DNA of 64,000 nt from Pseudomonas sp. p1(2021b) (GTDB lineage Bacteria; Pseudomonadota; Gammaproteobacteria; Pseudomonadales; Pseudomonadaceae). The stretch is taken from assembly GCF_020151015.1 (NCBI RefSeq), contig NZ_CP083746.1:1145001-1209000 (forward strand). Reading direction: 5' to 3'. The translations under genes and the position numbers were made by a program. Within the stretch, counting starts at the first letter, position 1. Each line of letters starts with the position of its first letter. Below the pieces are notes generated by a model. It worked only from the letters and a program-made list of their open reading frames with translations. It was not told where the DNA came from and ran no database searches. This document shows, piece after piece, positions 9,933 to 18,927 of the stretch.

Positions 9933-12812
9933 TCACTGGCAGGCTTCGCAGTCTGGCTCGTCGATCGCGCAGGCCTTCGGCACCGGGGCTGGGCCCGCTG
10001 CCTGGACCGGGGCGCTGTCGCCGCCGCTGGAAACGGCGTTGAGCTTGCCGGTATTGATGGTCGACTTCTCGGTGCTGGTGGCGGCCAGGGCACGGAGGTA
10101 GTAGGTGGTCTTCAGACCACGGTACCAGGCCATGCGGTAGGTCACGTCCAGCTTCTTGCCCGAGGCGCCGGCGATGTACAGGTTCAGCGACTGGGCCTGG
10201 TCGATCCACTTCTGGCGACGGGAGGCGGCATCGACGATCCACTTGGTCTCGACTTCGAACGCGGTGGCGTACAGGTCCTTCAGCTCTTGCGGGATACGCT
10301 CGATCTGCTGCACCGAACCGTCGTAGTACTTCAGGTCGTTGATCATGACCGAGTCCCACAGGCCGCGGGCCTTCAGGTCGCGGACCAGGTACGGGTTGAT
10401 CACGGTGAACTCGCCCGACAGGTTCGACTTGACGTACAGGTTCTGGTACGTCGGCTCGATCGACTGCGACACGCCGGTGATGTTGGCGATGGTCGCGGTC
10501 GGCGCGATGGCCATGATGTTCGAGTTGCGGATGCCTTTCTTGACGCGCTCGCGGATCGGTGCCCAGTCCAGGGACTCTTCCAGGTTGACGTCGATGTACT
10601 TGGCGCCACGGGCTTCGATCAGAATCTGCTGGCTGTCCAGCGGCAGTATGCCCTTGGACCACAGCGAGCCTTCGAAGGTCTGGTAGGCGCCGCGCTCGTC
10701 GGCCAGGTCACAGGAAGCCTGGATGGCGTAGTAGCTGACCGCTTCCATCGACTTGTCGGCGAACTCGACCGCAGCGTCCGAGCCGTACGGGATGTGCTGC
10801 AGGTACAGCGCGTCCTGGAAGCCCATGATGCCCAGGCCGACCGGGCGGTGCTTGAAGTTCGAGTTCTGCGCCTGGGGCACGGAGTAGTAGTTGATGTCGA
10901 TCACGTTGTCTAGCATGCGCACGGCGGTCTTGACGGTACGCGCCAGCTTGGCGGTATCGAGCTTGCCGTCGACGATGTGGTTCGGCAGGTTGATCGAGCC
11001 CAGGTTGCACACCGCGATTTCGTCGGCGTTGGTGTTCAGGGTGATCTCGGTGCACAGGTTCGAGCTGTGGACCACGCCCACGTGCTGCTGCGGCGAGCGC
11101 AGGTTGCACGGGTCCTTGAAGGTCAGCCACGGGTGGCCGGTCTCGAACAGCATCGACAGCATCTTGCGCCACAGGTCCTTGGCCTGGACGACCTTGAACA
11201 CCTTGATCTTGTTGTACTCGGTCAGGGCTTCGTAGTACTCGTAGCGCTCTTCGAAGGCCTTGCCGGTCAGGTCGTGCAGGTCAGGCACTTCCGAAGGCGA
11301 GAACAGGGTCCACTTGCCGTCGTCGAACACACGCTTCATGAACAGGTCCGGGATCCAGTTGGCGGTGTTCATGTCGTGGGTACGGCGACGGTCGTCACCG
11401 GTGTTCTTGCGCAGCTCGAGGAATTCCTCGATGTCCAAGTGCCAGGTTTCCAGGTAGGCGCAGACCGCGCCCTTGCGCTTGCCGCCCTGGTTGACCGCCA
11501 CGGCGGTGTCGTTGACCACTTTCAGGAACGGCACGACGCCCTGCGACTTGCCGTTGGTGCCCTTGATGTACGAGCCCAGGGCGCGCACCGGGGTCCAGTC
11601 GTTGCCCAGGCCACCGGCGAATTTCGACAGCATGGCGTTGTCGTGGATGGCCTTGTAGATACCCGACAGGTCGTCCGGCACGGTGGTCAGGTAGCAGCTC
11701 GACAGCTGTGGACGCAGGGTGCCGGCGTTGAACAGGGTCGGGGTCGAGGCCATGTAGTCGAACGAGGACAGCAGGTTGTAGAACTCGATCGCACGGGCTT
11801 CCTTGTCCTTCTCCTGCAGCGCAAGGCCCATGGCCACGCGCATGAAGAACACCTGCGGCAGCTCGAAGCGCACGCCATCCTTGTGGATGAAGTAGCGGTC
11901 GTACAGGGTCTGCAGGCCCAGGTAGGTGAATTGCTGGTCACGCTCGTGGTCGATGGCCTTGCCCATGCGCTCCAGGTCGTAGCCCTTCAGTGCAGGGTCC
12001 AGCAGCTCGAACTCGACGCCTTTCTCGACGTAGGCCGGCAGGGCCTTGGCGTACAGCTCGGCCATCTCGTGGTGGGTGGCGCTGTCGGCGACGTTGAGGA
12101 AGCCCAGCGCCTCGGCGCGCAGGGTGTCCATCAGCAGGCGGGCGGTGACGAAGGAGTAGTTCGGCTCGCGTTCGACCAGGGTACGGGCAGTCATCACCAG
12201 GGCGGTGTTGACGTCCTTGATGGCCACGCCGTCGTACAGGTTCTTCAGGGTGTCGCGCTGGATCAGCTCGCCGTCGACCTCGGCCAGGCCTTCGCAGGCT
12301 TCGCTGATGATGGTGTTCAGGCGCGCCATGTCCAGCGGCGCCAGGCTGCCGTCGGCCAGGGTGATGCGGATGCTCGGGTGCGGCTCGACCACGGCATCGG
12401 TATGGGCGCGGGTGGCACGCTCCTTGGCACGTTGCTCACGGTAGATCACGTAGTCGCGGGCGACTTTCTGCTCGCCGGCGCGCATCAGGGCCAGTTCGAC
12501 CTGGTCCTGGATTTCTTCGATGTGGATGGTGCCACCCGACGGCATGCGGCGCTTGAAGGTCGCGGTGACCTGCTCGGTCAGGCGCGCGACGGTGTCATGG
12601 ATGCGCGACGAGGCAGCGGCCGTGCCGCCTTCAACTGCGAGGAACGCCTTGGTGATGGCAACGGTGATCTTGTCGTCGGTGTAGGGAACGACAGTGCCGT
12701 TGCGCTTGATCACGCGCAGTTGGCCTGGAGCCGTAGCAGCCAGATCCTGGTTCGAATCGGCGGCCTGCGGCACCTTCGCCTGCGGGTTCTCGCGAGTTGT
12801 GTCGGTTTGCAT
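9933..12812 (-). CDS. nrdA: ribonucleoside-diphosphate reductase, class Ia, alpha subunit
   Basis: NrdA, 959 residues, is the catalytic subunit making dNDPs. It is about 200 residues longer than the E. coli enzyme because the N-terminus holds two ATP-cone modules (about residues 32-125, starting LRVIKRNGTVVPY, and about 147-235, starting IRITLADGSLAPL), the known arrangement in Pseudomonas. The cones bind ATP/dATP for overall activity control. The barrel contains FNAGTLRPQLSSCYL and the NLCTEI segment with the radical-site cysteine. The C-terminus CEACQ carries the redox-active CxxC pair for thioredoxin or glutaredoxin. Upstream lie an NrdR box pair and a DnaA box. Confidence 0.97.
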   Translation of the reverse strand: MQTDTTRENPQAKVPQAADSNQDLAATAPGQLRVIKRNGTVVPYTDDKITVAITKAFLAVEGGTAAASSRIHDTVARLTEQVTATFKRRMPSGGTIHIEEIQDQVELALMRAGEQKVARDYVIYREQRAKERATRAHTDAVVEPHPSIRITLADGSLAPLDMARLNTIISEACEGLAEVDGELIQRDTLKNLYDGVAIKDVNTALVMTARTLVEREPNYSFVTARLLMDTLRAEALGFLNVADSATHHEMAELYAKALPAYVEKGVEFELLDPALKGYDLERMGKAIDHERDQQFTYLGLQTLYDRYFIHKDGVRFELPQVFFMRVAMGLALQEKDKEARAIEFYNLLSSFDYMASTPTLFNAGTLRPQLSSCYLTTVPDDLSGIYKAIHDNAMLSKFAGGLGNDWTPVRALGSYIKGTNGKSQGVVPFLKVVNDTAVAVNQGGKRKGAVCAYLETWHLDIEEFLELRKNTGDDRRRTHDMNTANWIPDLFMKRVFDDGKWTLFSPSEVPDLHDLTGKAFEERYEYYEALTEYNKIKVFKVVQAKDLWRKMLSMLFETGHPWLTFKDPCNLRSPQQHVGVVHSSNLCTEITLNTNADEIAVCNLGSINLPNHIVDGKLDTAKLARTVKTAVRMLDNVIDINYYSVPQAQNSNFKHRPVGLGIMGFQDALYLQHIPYGSDAAVEFADKSMEAVSYYAIQASCDLADERGAYQTFEGSLWSKGILPLDSQQILIEARGAKYIDVNLEESLDWAPIRERVKKGIRNSNIMAIAPTATIANITGVSQSIEPTYQNLYVKSNLSGEFTVINPYLVRDLKARGLWDSVMINDLKYYDGSVQQIERIPQELKDLYATAFEVETKWIVDAASRRQKWIDQAQSLNLYIAGASGKKLDVTYRMAWYRGLKTTYYLRALAATSTEKSTINTGKLNAVSSGGDSAPVQAAGPAPVPKACAIDEPDCEACQ

Positions 12813-13130
12813 GGGTGGGTGTCTCCACAGTTTCTATATGTTCAGGCGCCTTTTGGGCGCCCACCGTTCCATCCACTAGCCTGGTGCCGGGTGGGGGACG
12901 CACATGCGCGCGCGTCCGCCCGCTCGGGCGTACCGACTTCGGGACAGACTCAGGAATAAGGGGCAATAACCTGCCGCTCCCTGGCCGAAGTCAAATGCTG
13001 TTGGCGCTGGGGCCAAAGCTGTTGCTCTCAATGCTTCCGCTGGAGCGGTTTGCTGGTGAAACCACGTTAAGTTCAGCCAGAAAAATCGCTTGAATTTCTG
13101 TGCCGACTGGTGTTGGCGATAGTGAGTCAA
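12813..13130 (-). other. nrdA leader region
   Basis: About 318 nt lie between the nrdA ATG and the NrdR-type sites. A GC-rich palindrome GGCGCC-TTTT-GGGCGCC-like element occurs near 12845-12862. No small gene is supported. If transcription starts at the NrdR sites, this is the 5' UTR. Confidence 0.45.
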
Positions 13131-13177
13131 ACCCAATATCTAGTGGTTCGCTGCGATGGGGATACAAGATAATGCGG
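13131..13177 (-). promoter_or_regulatory. candidate NrdR box pair controlling nrdA
   Basis: ACCCAATATCTAGTGG at 13131-13146 matches the NrdR consensus at 13 of 16 positions. ATACAAGATAATGCGG at 13162-13177 is a weaker match (about 10-11 of 16). The two start exactly 31 bp apart, the spacing required for cooperative NrdR binding. They lie upstream of nrdA in the divergent gap shared with the RstA-like regulator. Confidence 0.7.
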
Positions 13178-13204
13178 TATTGGGGCCTTTGCAAGGCGAG
13201 CGTC

Positions 13205-13213
13205 TGTGGATAA
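13205..13213 (-). promoter_or_regulatory. perfect DnaA box upstream of nrdA
   Basis: TGTGGATAA is the exact complement of the consensus DnaA box TTATCCACA. It lies 28 bp beyond the distal NrdR box. In E. coli, DnaA binds upstream of nrdAB and modulates it, so a box here is plausibly functional; a single 9-mer can also occur by chance. Confidence 0.6.
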
Positions 13214-13494
13214 CTTGTGCGTACTTTGTGTGTGATCCGTGGGTATGCGCTGTAGGCCTTGTCCTAGCTGGTCTTCACTTTTTTTCTGCGTCCCGATGCC
13301 CCATCGCAGATTTTTTCGGGTGCGAACCCTATCACGAAAAGCACGCCGATCCAGGCCCTGCGACCGGCGCCTTGGCATGGTTGGCAGGGCCGGGTGCGGC
13401 ACGTAGTATCGGCAGGCAGTGTTGCCTTTTGGTGACGCGGACACCGCCAACCCATCGGCAGCCCCAGAACAAGAATAAACAGCACAGGCGATTC

Positions 13495-14208
13495 ATGGAC
13501 CAGCCCAGCAATCGGATTTTGATCGTCGAGGACGACCAGCGCCTGGCGGAGCTCACCGCCGAATACCTGCAGGCCAACGGCTACGAGGTTGCGGTGGAAG
13601 GTGATGGCGGTCGGGCCGCGCGACGCATCGTCGACAGCCAGCCTGACCTGGTGATCCTCGACCTGATGCTGCCCGGTGAAGACGGCCTGAGCATCTGCCG
13701 GCGCGTGCGCGGCCAGTACGCAGGCCCCATCCTGATGCTCACCGCGCGCAGCGACGAGCTCGACCAGGTGCAGGGCCTGGACATGGGGGCCGACGACTAT
13801 GTCTGCAAGCCTGTGCGCCCACGCGTGCTGCTGGCGCGCATCACCGCCCTGTTGCGGCGCAGTGAGGCGCCGGAGGCCAAGCGCCAGGCGCTGGCCTTCG
13901 GTGCCTTGCGTATCGACAGCCGCCTGCGCGAAGCCTGGCTGGGCGAACAGGCGATCGACCTGACCAGCGCCGAGTTCGACCTGCTCTGGCTGCTCGCCAG
14001 CAACGCCGGCCGGGTGCTGTCGCGCGAGGAGATCTTCACCTCCCTGCGTGGCGTCGGCTATGACGGCCAGGACCGTTCCATCGATGTGCGCATATCCAAG
14101 ATCCGCCCCAAGATCGGGGACGACCCGATTCATCCCCGGCTGATCAAGACCCTGCGCAGCAAGGGCTACCTGTTCGTCGGCGAGGCCGCCCAGGCCGCGG
14201 CGCCATGA
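13495..14208 (+). CDS. rstA: OmpR-family response regulator (RstA-like)
   Basis: A 237-residue response regulator. The receiver domain covers residues 8-120, with acidic pocket E12-D13-D14, phospho-acceptor D56 (VILDLMLPGEDG) and the conserved K near 106 (DDYVCKPV). The winged-helix DNA-binding domain follows, ending in DVRISKIRPKIGDDP...GYLFVG. The ATG giving MDQPSNRILIVEDD fits the family N-terminus; an upstream in-frame extension is non-coding. It overlaps the sensor kinase gene by 4 nt (ATGA). The location beside nrdA matches other Pseudomonas. Signal unknown. Confidence 0.9.
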   Translation: MDQPSNRILIVEDDQRLAELTAEYLQANGYEVAVEGDGGRAARRIVDSQPDLVILDLMLPGEDGLSICRRVRGQYAGPILMLTARSDELDQVQGLDMGADDYVCKPVRPRVLLARITALLRRSEAPEAKRQALAFGALRIDSRLREAWLGEQAIDLTSAEFDLLWLLASNAGRVLSREEIFTSLRGVGYDGQDRSIDVRISKIRPKIGDDPIHPRLIKTLRSKGYLFVGEAAQAAAP

Positions 14209-15809
14209 ATTCGATCTTCCTGCGCATCTATGGCGGGATGCTGGCCGTGCTGGTGCTGGTGGCGATACTCGGCGTGCTCAGCCTGCACCTGGTCAACCAG
14301 GTGCGTGCCGAGCAACACCGCGAGCGGCTGGCGCAGGGCACGTTCAGCCTGATGGCCGACAACCTGGCCGTGCAGGACCCGGTGGAGCGCAAGCGCTCGC
14401 TACTGATCTGGGAGCGTTTGCTCGGCGTGCCGCTGGAGCTGCAGCCACCATCGGCGTTCACCCTCGACGGCAGCCAGCGCGCGCGGCTGCGCCGTGGGCT
14501 GGTGGTGGTGGAGAAAACCGGCGCCCACGCGGTGCGGGTGTTGCGCCAGATCGGCAACGAGGCGCAGTTGCTGGTGGCCGAGGTCAAGCAGGTCAGCGAA
14601 CAGCTCGCTCGCGCCACCCTTTACCTGCTGGCGGACGAGCTGGTGCGCTACCCGGTGACCGAGCAGCAACGGCGCCTGGCCGAACTGAAGGAAAGCAAAG
14701 GCTTCGGCTTCAATGTCGCCCTGCAACGGCTGGAGCGGGTCGGCTTGGACGATGACCAGCGGCGCCGGGTGGAGGAGGGCGACACGGTGATGGCGCTGGG
14801 CAGGGATGGCGATTCGGTGCGTGTCTTCTCGGGGTTGACCGGGTCGCCCTGGGTGTTGGAAATCGGGCCGCTGTACCAGCTCAACCCGTATCCGCCACAG
14901 CTGTTGATCCTCATTGCCTTCCTTGGCCTGTGCCTGATCGGTCTGGTGGTGTACCTGCTGGTGCGTCAGCTGGAGCGGCGCCTGTCGGGGCTCGAAGTCG
15001 CCGCCACGCGCCTGGCCCAGGGCAGCCTGGACACACGCGTACCGGCCGGCGATGCCGACTCGGTGGGGCGGCTGGCCGAAGCCTTCAACGGCATGGCCGA
15101 GCACCTGCAGCGGTCATTGACCATGCAGCGCGAGCTGGTGCGGGCGGTCTCCCACGAGTTGCGCACACCCGTGGCGCGCCTGCGCTTCGGCCTGGAGATG
15201 ATCGAGAGCGCCGGCACCGAACAGGCCAGGGCCAAGCATTTGGCTGGTATGGACAGCGATATCCAGGATCTGGACAAGCTGGTCGACGAGATGCTGACCT
15301 ACGCCCGCCTGGAGCAGGGCACGCCGGCATTGAAGTTCCAGGCGGTGGACCTCGATGCTTTGCTGGCGCGGGTGATCCAGGAGCTCTCGCCCCTGCGCGC
15401 CGAGGTCAAGGTGATGCGTGGCGAGTGTTTGGGCGGCCAGGCGGACGGGGCCTGGGTCGATGCCGAACCCCGTTACCTGCATCGAGCCCTGCAGAACCTG
15501 GTGGGCAATGCCATGCGCCACGCCGAAAGCCAGGTGCGGCTGAGCTACCAGTTGGGCCAGGAGCGCTGCCGGATCGATGTCGAGGACGATGGGCCTGGGA
15601 TCCCGGAGGGCGTGTGGGATCGCATCTTCACGCCTTTCACCCGGCTGGACGACAGCCGCACCCGGGCTTCAGGCGGGCATGGCCTGGGCCTGTCGATCGT
15701 GCGCCGGATCATCTATTGGCATGGCGGGCGGGCGATGGTGGGCCGCAGCCAGACGCTGGGCGGCGCCTGTTTCAGCCTTAGCTGGCCCAGCACCCGGGCG
15801 CCGTCCTGA
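14205..15809 (+). CDS. rstB: sensor histidine kinase (RstB-like)
   Basis: A 534-residue inner-membrane kinase partner of the preceding regulator. The first transmembrane helix is at residues 5-30, followed by a periplasmic domain of about 190 residues. A second helix (LLILIAFLGLCLIGLVVYLLV) is near 228-250, then a HAMP linker. The H-box VSHELRTPVARLR has the phospho-accepting H317, and the ATPase domain has N-, G1- and G2-boxes (NLVGNAMRH, DDGPGIPEG, GHGLGLSIV). All catalytic motifs look intact. Translationally coupled to rstA. Confidence 0.9.
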   Translation: MNSIFLRIYGGMLAVLVLVAILGVLSLHLVNQVRAEQHRERLAQGTFSLMADNLAVQDPVERKRSLLIWERLLGVPLELQPPSAFTLDGSQRARLRRGLVVVEKTGAHAVRVLRQIGNEAQLLVAEVKQVSEQLARATLYLLADELVRYPVTEQQRRLAELKESKGFGFNVALQRLERVGLDDDQRRRVEEGDTVMALGRDGDSVRVFSGLTGSPWVLEIGPLYQLNPYPPQLLILIAFLGLCLIGLVVYLLVRQLERRLSGLEVAATRLAQGSLDTRVPAGDADSVGRLAEAFNGMAEHLQRSLTMQRELVRAVSHELRTPVARLRFGLEMIESAGTEQARAKHLAGMDSDIQDLDKLVDEMLTYARLEQGTPALKFQAVDLDALLARVIQELSPLRAEVKVMRGECLGGQADGAWVDAEPRYLHRALQNLVGNAMRHAESQVRLSYQLGQERCRIDVEDDGPGIPEGVWDRIFTPFTRLDDSRTRASGGHGLGLSIVRRIIYWHGGRAMVGRSQTLGGACFSLSWPSTRAPS

Positions 15810-15812
15810 GCC

Positions 15813-16514
15813 TTATACGCTGATCAGGCTGAGCAATGCCCCATCGCGGACGCTGAACTGGCCTTCGAGCTCCTGGCCGCTGCGCCACTGGGGCGACAGG
15901 TCGGTGAGCAGACGCAGCCGGGCCTGCCCGTCGGCGGACCATTCCAGCAGTTCGGCGTGTTCGAAATAGAAGCGCTGCCGGGTCAAGGGGTAGAGTGCCT
16001 TGAACAGGCTCTCTTTGAGCGAGAAGGTCAAGGTCACGGCCAGGCCGAGCTGACTGCGATCCAGGCGCTGCAGCTCCGCCGGGGTGAGGATTTCCCCCGC
16101 CAGCCGTTCAGCGCGCGCTTCGTCGAGCAGGGTTTCCTGATCCAGGCCCAGGCCCTGGGTATCGCCATCGGCGGCCACCACTGCCGCCGCCCAGCCCTTG
16201 CCGTGGGTGATCGAGCCGTGGACGCCGGTCGGCCAGATCGGCGAGCGGTCTTCATGGGTGCCCGGCACGTAGTCGCGCCCGTCCAGCTGCTGCAAGGCGG
16301 CGCGGGCGCAGACCCGGCCGGCCAGGTATTCGGCCTGGCGCTTGGCCACCGAGCGGTGCAGGCTGGCGCTCTGCTCGATGCCGGCACGCTGGAAATCGTC
16401 CGCGGCCAGGCGGGTGGGGTCGAAGGTGCAACTGACCAGCACCGCGCCTGAGACCGGGCGGGGCAGGGGCCAGTGGTGTTGGAGTGGAGTACAGCAAGTG
16501 GGAAGTCTGGTCAT
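15813..16514 (-). CDS. pcpS: 4'-phosphopantetheinyl transferase (PcpS/EntD type)
   Basis: A 233-residue transferase that moves phosphopantetheine from CoA to acyl-, peptidyl- or aryl-carrier proteins. The Sfp/EntD signature is present: the HGSITHGKGWAAAVV segment, the Mg-binding GLGLDQE motif, and KESLFKALYPL. Pseudomonads use one broad-range enzyme of this kind for both fatty-acid ACP and siderophore synthetases, which is the likely role here. It ends 3 nt from the convergent rstB stop. The start has an internal-looking N-terminus but no better alternative. Confidence 0.9.
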   Translation of the reverse strand: MTRLPTCCTPLQHHWPLPRPVSGAVLVSCTFDPTRLAADDFQRAGIEQSASLHRSVAKRQAEYLAGRVCARAALQQLDGRDYVPGTHEDRSPIWPTGVHGSITHGKGWAAAVVAADGDTQGLGLDQETLLDEARAERLAGEILTPAELQRLDRSQLGLAVTLTFSLKESLFKALYPLTRQRFYFEHAELLEWSADGQARLRLLTDLSPQWRSGQELEGQFSVRDGALLSLISV

Positions 16515-16572
16515 GGTGGCTATTGTGCCAGCGCTCGGTCACTTTGGGGCCGCGAAACGGCCCCGGCACTCC

Positions 16573-17364
16573 TCAGTCGAACACTTTCTTCAAGAATGCC
16601 TGCATATCCGCCCACGAACTCTCATCGGCCGACTTGCTGTAGCCGATATCCGGCCCACCATGCCCGCCATGGCTCAACCGGTCAGCGTCGGGGTTGGTGA
16701 ACCCATGCTTGGCGCCGGGAATGCTGACGAACTCGAAGCTCGCTCCCGCCGCGTCCATTTCCTTCTTGAACGCCTCCACCTGCTGCTCGGTGACCATGCT
16801 GTCGGCCGCGCCATGTTCGACCAGTACCTTGGCCTTGACACTGCCAGGTGTCGCCGGAGCCTGGGTCGCCAATGCCCCATGGAAGCTCACCACTGCGGCC
16901 AGGGGCTCGCCGCGCCGGGCGGCGTCGAGCACCACCTTGCCACCGAAGCAGTAGCCGACAGCGGCCAGCTTGCCCTGGTCGGTGTAGGGCTGCAGGGCAA
17001 GCAGCTCGAGGCCTGCATCGAAGCGCCGGGCCGCAGCCTTGGGGTCTTTCATCGCGGCGGCCATGAACGCCTGGGCATCCTGAGGGTGTTCGGTGCTCTT
17101 GCCATCGCCGTACATGTCGATGGCCAGGGCGCTGTAACCGAGGGCCGCAAGGTCCCGGGCGCGGCGCTTGGCGTAGTCGTTCAACCCCCACCATTCATGC
17201 ACCACGACGATGCCCGGGCGTTTGCCATCGAGCGCATCGTCATAGGCGTAGTAGCCCACCAGGCGCTGGCCGTCGGCATCCTGGTAGGGGATTTCGCGGG
17301 TCTGCACCGCCGCCTGGGCGAAGGTGGCGCTGCATAACAAGGCCAGGGCAAGCAGGGAGCGCAT
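16573..17364 (-). CDS. secreted dienelactone hydrolase-family protein
   Basis: A 263-residue alpha/beta hydrolase with a cleavable signal peptide (MRSLLALALLCSATFAQA). The dienelactone hydrolase nucleophile is cysteine, C139 in VGYCFGGKV; the acid is in EHGAADSMV and the histidine in GAKHGFTN. HEWWGLNDY near residues 56-64 is a hallmark of the family. A periplasmic location makes a role in aromatic lactone breakdown less likely than for cytosolic members. Substrate unknown. It is divergent from oprH and stands alone. Confidence 0.88.
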   Translation of the reverse strand: MRSLLALALLCSATFAQAAVQTREIPYQDADGQRLVGYYAYDDALDGKRPGIVVVHEWWGLNDYAKRRARDLAALGYSALAIDMYGDGKSTEHPQDAQAFMAAAMKDPKAAARRFDAGLELLALQPYTDQGKLAAVGYCFGGKVVLDAARRGEPLAAVVSFHGALATQAPATPGSVKAKVLVEHGAADSMVTEQQVEAFKKEMDAAGASFEFVSIPGAKHGFTNPDADRLSHGGHGGPDIGYSKSADESSWADMQAFLKKVFD

Positions 17365-17400
17365 GGTCGGTACCTCCTCATTTCGGCAAAGAGCGGGCTC

Positions 17401-17456
17401 GTTCAGCCAGGGTTCAGCCAGGGTTCAGCGGCGGTTCAGGGCGCCCTCCCTACTCT
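17401..17456 (+). promoter_or_regulatory. PhoP box array and -10 element of oprH-phoPQ
   Basis: Four direct GTTCAG half-sites start at 17401, 17412, 17423 and 17434, each 11 bp apart. The last ends 11 bp before a -10-like TACTCT at 17451. A PhoP dimer binds two half-sites with 11-bp periodicity, replacing a -35 element at this distance from the -10. Four half-sites could hold two dimers. No good -35 is present, consistent with strict PhoP dependence. Confidence 0.85.
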
Positions 17457-17500
17457 AGCCCCCAGACCGAAACAACGCATCCAACTGGAGTACCAAACCC

Positions 17501-18103
17501 ATGAAAACACTCAACACCCTGATGGTCGCCATGGCCGTTTGCGCCGCCAGCCTCACCGCCCAGGCCGCCGACGACACCTTCGCCAGCCTGACCTATGGCC
17601 AGACCAGCGACAAAGTGCGTAAGTCCGGCCTGCTGCAGCGCAACACCGGGCACCTGAACACCGACGGCATCATCGGCAAGGATGGTACCTGGGGCGTGCG
17701 CCTGGGCAAGATCAACGATGACGCCCGCTACTACATGACCTACGACAACGTCTCGGGTGACCACAGCGGCATCAAGCTGCGCCAGGAAAACCTGCTCGGC
17801 AGCTATGACAGGTTCCTGCCGGTGGGCGATACCACCAAGCTGTTCGGCGGCGCCAGCCTGGGCCTGACCAAGCTGACCCAGGAATCCTCGGGCTACAGCC
17901 GCGACACCGACATGGGCTACGCCGTGGGTCTGCAGGCTGGCGTGTTGCAACAGATCACCAACAATGCCTCGGTGGAGCTGGGCTACCGTTACCTGCGCAG
18001 CAATGCCAGCACCGAGCTGGCCGCACACGGCGGTCCCAAGGCCGGTACCCTGCGTCTGACCAGCAGCGCCCAGACCTACCTGTCGGCCAATTACACCTTC
18101 TGA
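17501..18103 (+). CDS. oprH: outer membrane protein OprH
   Basis: A 200-residue outer-membrane beta-barrel with signal peptide (cleavage after SLTAQA). It ends in the aromatic residue needed for barrel assembly (SANYTF). OprH is the Mg2+-limitation-induced, LPS-binding barrel of Pseudomonas that stabilises the outer membrane. Alternating hydrophobic strands run through the sequence. It is the first gene of oprH-phoP-phoQ, preceded by the PhoP box array and a GGAG-containing ribosome site. An REP pair lies between it and phoP. Confidence 0.92.
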   Translation: MKTLNTLMVAMAVCAASLTAQAADDTFASLTYGQTSDKVRKSGLLQRNTGHLNTDGIIGKDGTWGVRLGKINDDARYYMTYDNVSGDHSGIKLRQENLLGSYDRFLPVGDTTKLFGGASLGLTKLTQESSGYSRDTDMGYAVGLQAGVLQQITNNASVELGYRYLRSNASTELAAHGGPKAGTLRLTSSAQTYLSANYTF

Positions 18104-18143
18104 CTTGGCAGGGGCCCGGACATTCACTGGTATGCTGTGCCGG

Positions 18144-18222
18144 CCCTATCGCGGGACAAGCCCGCTCCCACAGGAATCGTCGTCGATACTTGGTGGGAGC
18201 GGGCTTGTCCCGCGATAGGGCT
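18144..18222. repeat. REP pair inside the oprH-phoPQ operon
   Basis: Two 'GGAGCGGGCTTGTCCCGCGA' REP units in inverted orientation (about 18144-18173 and 18191-18222) share arms of about 30 bases. They can fold into one long hairpin in the oprH-phoP mRNA. The position suggests protection of oprH mRNA or partial termination before phoP. Confidence 0.85.
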
Positions 18223-18249
18223 GTCAGGCAAAGAATCAAGGAGAGTGAC

Positions 18250-18927
18250 ATGAAATTGCTGGTGGTCGAGGACGAAGCGCTGCTGCGTCACCACCTGTAC
18301 ACGCGCCTGGGCGAAAGCGGGCACGTGGTCGAGGCGGTGGCCAATGCCGAAGAAGCGCTTTACCAGGCCGAGCAATACAACCACGACTTGGCCGTGGTCG
18401 ATCTGGGCTTACCAGGCATGAGCGGGCTGGACCTGATCCGCCAGCTGCGCAGCCAGGGCAAGCGCTTCCCGATCCTGATCCTCACCGCGCGCGGCAACTG
18501 GCAGGACAAGGTCGAGGGCCTGGCCGCCGGCGCCGACGACTATGTGGTCAAGCCGTTCCAGTTCGAGGAGCTGGAGGCGCGCCTCAACGCCTTGCTGCGG
18601 CGCTCCAGCGGCTTCACCCAGTCGACGATCTCAGCCGGCCCGCTGGTGCTGGACCTCAACCGCAAGCAGGCGACGCTGGGTGAGCAACCGCTGGCCCTGA
18701 CCGCCTATGAATACCGCATCCTCGAATACCTCATGCGCCATCACCAGCAGGTGGTGGCCAAGGACCGGCTGATGGAGCAGCTCTACCCCGATGACGAGGA
18801 ACGTGGCCCCAACGTCATCGAAGTGCTGGTCGGCCGCCTGCGGCGCAAGCTCGAGGGCGATCGGGGCTTCAAGCCCATCGATACGGTGCGTGGCCTGGGC
18901 TACCTGTTCACCGAGCGTTGCCGATGA
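18250..18927 (+). CDS. phoP: response regulator PhoP
   Basis: A 225-residue OmpR-family regulator. The receiver domain has E7-D8-E9, phospho-acceptor D51 (VVDLGLPGMSG) and K near 101 (DYVVKPF); the winged helix ends in IDTVRGLGYLF. Position between oprH and phoQ identifies it as PhoP, the regulator of low-Mg2+ and cationic-peptide responses. The ATG is preceded by AAGGAGAG; the in-frame upstream extension runs through the REP and is not used. It overlaps phoQ by 4 nt. Confidence 0.93.
   Translation: MKLLVVEDEALLRHHLYTRLGESGHVVEAVANAEEALYQAEQYNHDLAVVDLGLPGMSGLDLIRQLRSQGKRFPILILTARGNWQDKVEGLAAGADDYVVKPFQFEELEARLNALLRRSSGFTQSTISAGPLVLDLNRKQATLGEQPLALTAYEYRILEYLMRHHQQVVAKDRLMEQLYPDDEERGPNVIEVLVGRLRRKLEGDRGFKPIDTVRGLGYLFTERCR

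Noticed and set aside
10977..12959. 660-codon plus-strand ORF across nrdA
   Set aside because: Antisense shadow of nrdA; no start signal and no recognisable protein features.
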